From assembly GCF_900116855.1 (NCBI RefSeq), contig NZ_UETD01000004.1, positions 50,882-114,881 of the forward strand: a stretch of DNA of 64,000 nucleotides. Reading direction: 5' to 3'. Shown in pieces: positions 63,601 to 64,000 of the stretch. The notes beneath the pieces are model-generated. The model did no database searches, was not told the DNA's origin, and saw nothing but the letters and a program-made list of their open reading frames with translations. The position numbers and the translations under genes are program-made. Source of the DNA: Ruminococcus flavefaciens (GTDB taxonomy: Bacteria > Bacillota > Clostridia > Oscillospirales > Ruminococcaceae). Every line of letters starts with the position of its first letter. Position 1 is the first letter of the stretch.

Positions 63601-64000
63601 GATATGAGCTCGGCGACGTTTTCGGAAGCAATTTTTCGTCAAGGTATCAATCATACCTCAACGATATGCTTTATGCTAACAACGACCTCATCAATGAGCA
63701 CAGTATCAACAGTCAGGCGGATTATGAATACTGGAAAAGTCAGGGCTATGACTTTCACGCCACAGGCGGCACCATAGGCATAGGACAGCAGGGTATTGTC
63801 GCAGAGGCAGGCCCCGAGCTCTTGCAGGTGATGAACGGCGGTATCAAGATAACCCCTCTGAGCCGCACGGCAACAAACACCCCCGTCGGAGCAGGCAGCG
63901 GCACCACTATCAACAACTACAACAACACCGTCTACGCGACGGTGAGAGGCAAATACGACGTATACGGCATGGCTGAGGACATGGCAACAGCCGAGCGCCG
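60591..64000 (+). CDS. Tail tape measure protein, cut by the right edge
   Basis: The frame is open from the ATG at 60591 (AAGGAGGCGAAAGA before it) to the window end, more than 1,136 codons. N-terminal coiled coils, a tape-measure core (NVIADATYDAISAGQQTGNA, LLTTILNAYHMEA, NGVATSETTTYINSML), a hydrophobic segment LANPAVAVTAAIVGLTVAI and further helices follow. From GGTIGIGQQGIVAEAG at 63765 it becomes almost identical to prophage 1. It differs strongly upstream of that point. The start overlaps the chaperone gene by 11 bases. Confidence 0.93.
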   Translation, partial: MASKKIKGITIQYEGDTVKLEEALKSVESKGRKAKAEMSEVNRALKEAPDSAVLWQQKQELLNKTLESSKDKLKLLEDAQEEIQRQFDNKSIGEDQYRAFERELERARAETEKLGAEAEDAGKHVEELSGEAGKASGSLDKMGNTAESSAEGFTVLKGAVAKLAADGLEKLASELKNATEQALEFEGSIAKVSTIADDTVPIEKMKDDIIDLSNETGIAANVIADATYDAISAGQQTGNAVKFVGDATKLARAGFADTGDTLDLLTTILNAYHMEASDTAKVMDVLIQTQNLGKTSVGQLSSAMGKVIPTANAYSVNLEQIAAGYAIMTANGVATSETTTYINSMLNELGKSGTKTSNVLKEETGKSFKELMDEGNTLADVLTIIKDNADKNSLSFGDLWGSAEASKAGLVLLGESADAYNETLKKMESSAGATDIAFEKLETKEYKLEKAQNQMRNSLIEIGSVALESIVPIAEKAMPYIENKLLSFNKNLPAIEKTVSDMLPLIKGVGAAYASWKIASTALKGAEAVKGLATAMKTADGAQKLLNSSMLANPAVAVTAAIVGLTVAIGALVVAQKEETDISAEVAEQFRAEQEAADAAREEIKKMKDDFNDRARDIENESKRTEDLWKELDSLADASGRVKDADKKRAEYILGELNSALGTEYTMTGNQIENYKTLASEIDKVIEKEKAQALVDQYMAMNSAMMRQNAEAQANYEKYDSQYSAARSEMSTAEQQYRALAGDDISAEDYLRQYKASRAFGKSNDEAWGSDEVAAAAQAYLNAKQATIEAGDLRQNAKQAFDSTIDYMHRLDDAEKAFAEERYDDVKDILYTEKNANKEILEDTKSSLDERKEAYKASLEKIYSDIELYSKNWRQKEADAIMQEMGEVVNSARLAGLDANEAFDETFRENVQKMLDDGFDITELAKWAKEAGLDVGDVFQEDYTKIVQDQLDKGYNISELLLWGIASGENVGGLFTDEFTKKYQSQLDSGFDVQGLLQWATEKGYELGDVFGSNFSSRYQSYLNDMLYANNDLINEHSINSQADYEYWKSQGYDFHATGGTIGIGQQGIVAEAGPELLQVMNGGIKITPLSRTATNTPVGAGSGTTINNYNNTVYATVRGKYDVYGMAEDMATAER
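63765..64000 (+). repeat. Tape-measure 3' segment shared with prophage 1
   Basis: 236 bases aligned to 30711-30946 with 11 differences; bases 63906-64000 are identical. The repeat reaches the window edge. Confidence 0.93.

Overview
The window is a piece of a Gram-positive, spore-lineage bacterial chromosome, most likely a Clostridia/Oscillospiraceae member such as Ruminococcus. I infer this from the cotJA-cotJB-cotJC spore-coat operon, strong AGGAGG ribosome sites, consensus sigma-A promoters and clostridial-style prophage genes; no rRNA or marker gene fixes the species. Two different tailed-phage prophages lie head to tail and fill almost all of it.

Positions 1-2565 are chromosome: nadE (cut by the left edge) and thrH on the minus strand, a small exporter-family membrane protein, then cotJA, cotJB and the first 31 codons of cotJC. 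Prophage 1 (about 2566-35874) interrupts cotJC at a GGCGGTC core. Its attL and attR halves rebuild a symmetric attP with 15-bp perfect arms, and joining the flanks restores the cotJC frame. A further 40-odd codons of cotJC follow (35875 to about 35994). The gene is then broken again by prophage 2 (about 35998 to beyond 64000), so one spore-coat gene carries two serine-integrase prophages about 120 bp apart.

Both prophages share one plan. A serine recombinase, accessory genes and a LexA-like CI repressor are on the minus strand. After a divergent control region the plus strand carries Cro-like and small early genes, replication/recombination genes, many tiny Cys-rich or zinc-ribbon genes, a late regulator, a structured RNA candidate, an initiator-like tRNA with CAU anticodon, an HNH nuclease ending in a CCCCGGGG-type motif, terminase, portal, protease, HK97-type capsid, connectors and tail genes. 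Prophage 1 has a PP-loop/PAPS-reductase-like protein, a C5 methyltransferase, RecT, an SMC-like ATPase, ERCC4 and PD-(D/E)XK nucleases, SSB and a lambda-O-like initiator with internal iterons. Prophage 2 has PcfK/PcfJ-like proteins, an HUH Rep and a VRR-NUC nuclease. The end of prophage 2 is outside the window; its tape-measure gene becomes 95% identical in DNA to that of prophage 1 in the last 236 bases.

The most unusual content is as follows. (i) Prophage 1 carries two toxin-like cassettes, one after the small terminase gene and one fused to the C-terminus of the portal protein. Each has a Gly/Ser linker, a consensus promoter embedded in the linker codons, a C-terminal effector domain, a small downstream ORF and a terminator, and ends at the same 22-bp string plus a 16-bp palindrome. 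(ii) That palindrome recurs across both prophages. (iii) The prophage 1 tail chaperone has a textbook -1 frameshift signal; prophage 2 has the same protein as one continuous ORF with the palindrome at the junction. (iv) Both prophages encode initiator-type tRNAs behind a conserved RNA structure. (v) Two serine integrases target one spore-coat gene.
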